A stretch of 64,000 nucleotides of DNA from Ascochyta rabiei (taxonomy: Eukaryota; Ascomycota; Dothideomycetes; Pleosporales; Didymellaceae). The stretch spans positions 62,001-126,000 of the forward strand of contig NC_082418.1 of the NCBI RefSeq assembly GCF_004011695.2, given 5' to 3'. Each line of letters begins with the position of its first letter. Within the stretch, counting starts at the first letter, position 1. Under the pieces are notes generated by a model. That model was not told where the DNA came from. It saw only the letters and a list, made by a program, of their open reading frames with translations, and did not search any database. The position numbers and the translations under genes were made by a program. Positions 59,794-64,000 of the stretch are shown piece by piece.

Positions 59794-59880
59794 GCAGCTT
59801 TAGAGGGGAAACACGAGCAGGTGGTTAAGATGCTGCTTAATGCAGGCGCTCGTCAACTCAAGGAGGACGACCAGTGTTGA
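59289..59880 (+). repeat. near-identical 99-bp ankyrin units at the 3' end of the NLR gene
   Basis: Six consecutive 33-residue units (one of 34) share GEQVVKMLLNAGADVN-type cores with almost no nucleotide change. They differ mainly at five positions after ALQAA (SHSGQ, LFGGY, SHSGQ, SEEGH, SFGGY, LEGKH) and at the GGxxSN end. Upstream ankyrin repeats (59085-59280) are diverged. The sixth unit contains the TAG and lacks a normal end. Confidence 0.92.
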
Positions 59881-60460
59881 TATTCGAACAGCTTTGCTTA
59901 AACACGTAGTAAGGATTTCAAGTCAGCACAGTCCAGGACACGCAGCAGAACGTGACTTAAAGCCAATATACAGACAGGTCACGGGAGTGCTAATGCAGAC
60001 TGATGCAGACCAAGTTTTGTTCGTGGGCCCCGCTCACTGCGTTCTCGCTGCAGCGTTCCCCACCACTCTTCATGCCTTTCGGTGAGCTCACTCCCTCCTA
60101 CATCCAAGTAATCGTTCCAACCAGGAGACACAAACCTCGCTAAGCGCTTTTCCACTCAAGGCCTCTGACATTCAGACATTGTCAACGTTGTGTGTAGACA
60201 GTGGGTTATCGCCAAAGGGTCAATTAACAGCATTAACAAAACAATTAACAGCACGACCAGCACTTGAAGATCCTCGTCAGAGATCCTCATCGGAGCCTAT
60301 CAGTCTTGAGGAGGATTGGTTGGAACACCTTATTTACAAGACAGCTCTATAGATCATCGCAACAGACGCGCTGAAGGCCTGAATCGCCAATCTGTCTTGG
60401 GACATGGTGTGTCTCTCCCACTCAGGGATGCACCTTGGCAAAATACGTCTTGATACTTTT
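59881..60460. other. downstream flank of the NLR gene
   Basis: No gene is supported. An open frame at 59840-60085 mostly overlaps the end of the ankyrin region in another frame. AACAGCATTAACAAAACAATTAAC-type short repeats occur near 60226-60253. Confidence 0.4.
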
Positions 60461-60960
60461 AGATAGAGCTATTAGAATCTAACACTCCTCTCTCTCTCTC
60501 TTTCTTTTCCTCTCTGTTTTTCTAGCCTGGTACTTGATAGTGAAGTACGTTATAATACCCTTTAGTTACCAGCAGAGCTTAGCTTAACTCTACGTACCTC
60601 TACCTAAGGCTCCTAAGCTACACCAACTAAAAAGGCACAGTAACTAAATAGATAGAGTAGCTAGAAACAGAACAGTATATATCTGTAATAGATGTCTTAC
60701 TTAAGACTCTAAGAGATAGAGCTATTAGAATCTAACACTCCTCTCTCTCTCTCTTTCTTTTCCTCTCTGTCTTTCTAGCCTGGTACTTGATAGTAAAGTA
60801 CGTCTTAATAGCTTTTAGTTACTAGCAGAGCTTAGCTTAACTCTACGTATCTCTACCTAAGGTACACCAACTAAAAAGGCACAGTAACTAAGTGGATAGA
60901 GTAGCTAGAAACGGAACAGTATATATCCGTGATGGATGTCTTACTTGAGACTCTGAGAGA
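60461..60960. repeat. ~250-bp tandem duplication with CT-rich tract
   Basis: The unit starting AGATAGAGCTATTAGAATCT at 60461 recurs at 60714, a 253-bp offset; a third, diverged start (GAGACTCTGAGAGAAGGGGC) is at about 60948. Each carries a CTCTCTCTCTCTTTCTTTTCC tract. The second copy lacks about 10 bp and is slightly less RIP-like. Confidence 0.88.
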
Positions 60961-61757
60961 AGGGGCTAGAATCGAATAGGTTCTTTTCTTTGTCTTTGTC
61001 TTGGCGGATATGATCAATCTATCTGTTGAGATTGCCAAACTATTATTATTTTTGTCACACTACGCTATTACCATCCATCTCTTGGCTCTCGCTCTCGTGT
61101 CTCGTGTCGCGTTGCTCATCTATCATTGCTCTGCATATCGCTCGTCTCTCGTCATTCATCGCTCATCGCTCATCGCTCATACTACGCACCAAATTACGAC
61201 ACAAACAAACACACGCTCAAACGCCCAAGATGAACTAACCAGCCGACTACTGAAATCGCAAAAAGGGGTACTCCAAAAGCAAGTCAAGCCGAAACGCTGC
61301 AACAAGTTAAAGTCGAACAAAAGTGGTATCCAACTTTTCCCTTCCCTTCTCTCCACTGACCCTATTTTCGTCTCTCTCCTTTCCAACTCGCTACCGAAAT
61401 ATCGCATCGTTTGTACCAATGCCTCAAAAGGGAGCAACGCAGTGGCGTGTAAGGGTATATAGAGAAACCAGGATAAAAGATGCTCTGAAGAGAAGCGACA
61501 AACCTAAAAAAAAAACGAACCATGGCGAGCAACCCAGCCCTGTGGCGGCAACGCAGAGAAAGACGTGCGGCGCGGTAACGGCATCGTTGCTGACGGGGGC
61601 GTTGAAGTGCGCTCGCAGTGGAAGAGGCGGTCGTCACGTGACTCACACCCTTTCCGCTCAAGCGCAGCGCAAGGCGGTCAGCAACGTTGACGACAGTCGT
61701 CGACGATCATGACGGCAGGTACGAGGCCTCCTCGACGCGTTGCTGCCACGCAAGAAT
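60961..61757. other. intergenic region
   Basis: Frames of up to 153 codons (61001-61462) overlap in several phases, with repeated CATCGCTCAT motifs and no domain. It probably includes the 3' flank of the minus-strand gene at 61758. Confidence 0.4.
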
Positions 61758-64000
61758 TCATGCCTTCTTGCTGCTCTTCTTGACGGATCCCGAGCGGTTG
61801 TTGCCGCCAGCGGCCCAGGCGAAGAAGCCGCCCGGCTTGGGCTTGCTCTTGGGCTTGTGCGAAGAGCCGCTGGATGAGGCAGGCATCACGACAACACCCG
61901 GGGGGGAGCACCGCCGGGGCGGGCGGGGTGGTGGGGGCCCCCTGGAACCATGCCAGGCGGGGGCGGGGGCACGTTGACCACCATGGGGTCGGGCATGACC
62001 CGGGGAACTTTCTTGCTGCTCGACTTCTTCGCCTTGGAAGGACGGATCGCAGGGTGGCTCATCATGAACTGCTGGTGGTCGAGCGGCGGGGGCGGGGGAA
62101 GCGCCTCCTTGGGTGGCTCGGGTGGCGGCTCGGGCATGGGCCACATGTGCATGGTGATGTCCCAGTCGGGCTGGATCATGGTCTCCCAGACCTGGGGCAG
62201 GATGATCTCGCCGTTGGGGCCTACGAGGTCGTAGTGGCCCTGGTGAACGTGAGGACCGATGACGTCGACGTGCATAAAGGCCTGCTTGATGAGCTCCTCC
62301 ATCCCCTGCGGCGGTTAGCTGTGGGCTCGAATCATCACGACAGGGCAACGCACCTTCCACGTCTTGCAAATGTGCCAGGGGAAGCTGAACTTGCGGCCCA
62401 CGGCGTCCTTGAACTTGATGGGCGCCTTGGGAGCGTCCGAGGGCTTCAGCTTGGCCGCTTCTTCCTCGGCGGCCTTCTTCGCCTTCTCCAGCTCGTCGGC
62501 AGCAGCCTTGGCCTCGGCGAGAGCCTTGTCGTGGGCCTTTTTGGTCTCCTCGGCCTCTGCGGCGGCCTTTTTCTCGGCCTCCTCGCGCGCCTTCTGGGCT
62601 GCATCGAGCAGCAGCTTCGCGGCCTCGGCTGCGGCCTTCTTCTCCTCGGCGATCTTCTTGGCTTCCGCGTCGGCGGCCTCGGCTGCGGCCTTGCGGGCGG
62701 CGTCTGCGGCCGCCTCTCGCTTGAGCTGCTCGTCCTTTTGCGCCAAGATGAGCTTCTCGAGCTTGGCGAGCTTGTCTTCGTCGCCGCGCTTCTTGGCTTC
62801 GGCGGCGGCGCTGGCGGCGTCGGCGGCGGCCTGCGTCTTGGCCTTGTTCTTTGCAATCTGGGCCTCCTGCTGCGCGATGAGCAGGCTCTCGAGCCGGTCG
62901 AACTTGGCGAGCTCTGCGGCTTTCCTCGCCTCTGCCTCTTTGCGTGCCTCCTCTTCAGCCTTGCCGAGCAGCAGGTCGTTCAGCTTCTTCAGCATAGCAT
63001 CCTCCCTGGTTGTGTCTGGAGGCGGGGGCGGGGGCGGGGGTGGGGGCGGCGGGGGCGCATGGACGACGACAGCTTGGGGGCAGGGGGAGGCGGGGCGGGG
63101 GCAACTTGGTGAGCATCATCGTCAGAAAGGGGGTCATAGAGGGTGGATTTCGGTCGCGGTGTACCTCGCTGCTTGGGCCGAGCGTGGTGTCGCTCGTCTG
63201 GAGGGGGAGGCGAGTATCCCTGGTAGGGATGGGGCATGGGCGGCATGCCTGGCATGCCATAGCCGGGGTACGGGTAGGCAGGGTAGGCGGGGTGGGCGCC
63301 CATCTGGCCGGGGTGGGCGTGGGCGTAGGGCGTCATGGCGTCAGACGGGGGCGCGCCCAGGGAGTGGCGGTTGGGGTTCCCAGCACGCGCAGGCGGGGGC
63401 GGAGGGTAGCCTGGGCCGGCAAAGTAGCTGTCGCGGTCGGTGGGTAGGGGGCCGGCGGCGAAGGGGTTCGGGGCCTGGGGGCTGAAGCCGTTCGGGTAGT
63501 GGTGGTCGTAGCCGTGGTAGCCGGGGGGCACGAGCTGGCCTGCGGGCGAAGGGGCGCCGCCCTGGTAGTAGCGGGGGTCGTGGTGGGACATGGTGCTCGG
63601 GGCATAGCCGTGGGCGGGGGGCACGTGGGACCACTGGGCGCTGGGGTGGCCGGGGGCGGGGTGCTGGGGGGGCGGGGGTGGGTAGAGGTCGTCGCCCGTG
63701 TCTTCCTCGCCCAGGCTGTCCGGCTGGTGGTGGGTCGAGGGACGTCGACGGCGGCGCGGACGGTGGTCGCGGGTCGCCAGCTCGGGGCCCTGCTCCGGCT
63801 CCTGCTGTGGTGGGGCGAGTGGGGGTCGGGGGCGGGGACGGCGTGACGGGACGAGGGGCGGCGCGAGGAGCGAGGGCGGGCGGCGAGGGGGCAGAGGGGG
63901 CAGGCGGCGCGGGGGGCACGGCGCGGTGGGCTGGTGGTGGTGGTGGGCGGCGGGCGTGGTGGGGGCGCGAGGCCGAGTCCGAGGGGTGGATCTCGTCCTC
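61758..64000 (-). CDS. fungal ubiquitin-like-domain (ULD_2-type) protein, 5' part outside the window
   Basis: Minus strand, partial; it enters from beyond 64000 and ends at the TGA at 61758. The sequence runs from a Pro/Tyr/Gly-rich disordered part (GYDHHYPNGFSPQAPNPFA, PYPGYGMPGMPPMPHPYQGY), through a polyproline run, to a long Ala/Lys/Glu coiled coil (about 62995-62430) and the domain PIKFKDAVGRKFSFPWHICKTWK. A 48-bp intron (62306-62353) follows, then GMEELIKQAFMHVDVIGPHV, WETMIQPDWDITMHMWPMP, and a tail ending GGFFAWAAGG and SKKA. The domain is the ubiquitin-like fold common in Pezizomycotina proteins of unknown function. Two frame changes need one extra C each, in the runs at about 63052-63056 and 61900-61906; both restore sensible sequence, so base-calling error is likely. 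Confidence 0.8.

Overview
The window is nuclear DNA of a filamentous ascomycete. Genes carry short introns (46-73 bp) with GT..AG ends and CTAAC-type branch sites. Large transposon blocks carry the CpA-to-TpA damage typical of repeat-induced point mutation (RIP): Gln and Trp codons have become TAG or TAA while reading frames stay in register. Gene content (20S proteasome, Prp28, mL59, GH12, an NLR-type STAND protein) and the alternation of gene-rich and RIP blocks fit Dothideomycetes/Pleosporales; that placement is inference.

Layout. 1-1600: remnants of a Fot1/pogo transposase and of a LINE RNase H domain. 2645-4413: an intact inositol/sugar-type MFS transporter. 4671-5554: a GH12 endoglucanase gene with two frame breaks. 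5911-21146: a RIP-damaged nest in which a pogo-like DNA transposon holds a reversed solo LTR, which holds a Ty3/gypsy element, which holds a Ty1/copia element; each insertion is supported by a 5-bp target duplication. A 99-bp undamaged insert lies in the right part of the pogo element. 23340-24351: a prolyl 4-hydroxylase-like gene. About 25.0-31.6 kb: a Helitron with an intact 1544-residue Rep-helicase and a second, Cys-motif (DUF3716-like) gene, free of RIP damage. 31817-35811: a second pogo element interrupted by a complete 1864-bp Fot1-like element, both RIP-damaged.

37.0-46.7 kb is a conserved housekeeping block: Prp28, proteasome beta-3 (Pup3), mitochondrial ribosomal protein mL59, a conserved fungal protein of unknown function, proteasome alpha-7 (Pre10) and a phosphoglycerate-mutase-family protein. 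46.9-47.7 kb is a 175-bp satellite; 48325-48569 is a MITE-like element. 50958-52287 encodes a seven-helix membrane protein. 54.5-56.06 kb is another pogo-like pseudogene. 56386-59880 is an NLR-type STAND gene (N-terminal helical domain, NACHT, ankyrin repeats) whose terminal ankyrin units are nearly identical at DNA level and whose last unit has a CAG-to-TAG stop. The right edge holds most of a gene for a fungal ubiquitin-like-domain protein that runs off the window.

The genes form no single pathway. The accessory parts (transposon nests, Helitron, NLR) sit beside conserved genes, as in compartmentalised fungal genomes. Several GC-rich genes appear to lack one C in C-runs, which may be sequencing or assembly error rather than biology.
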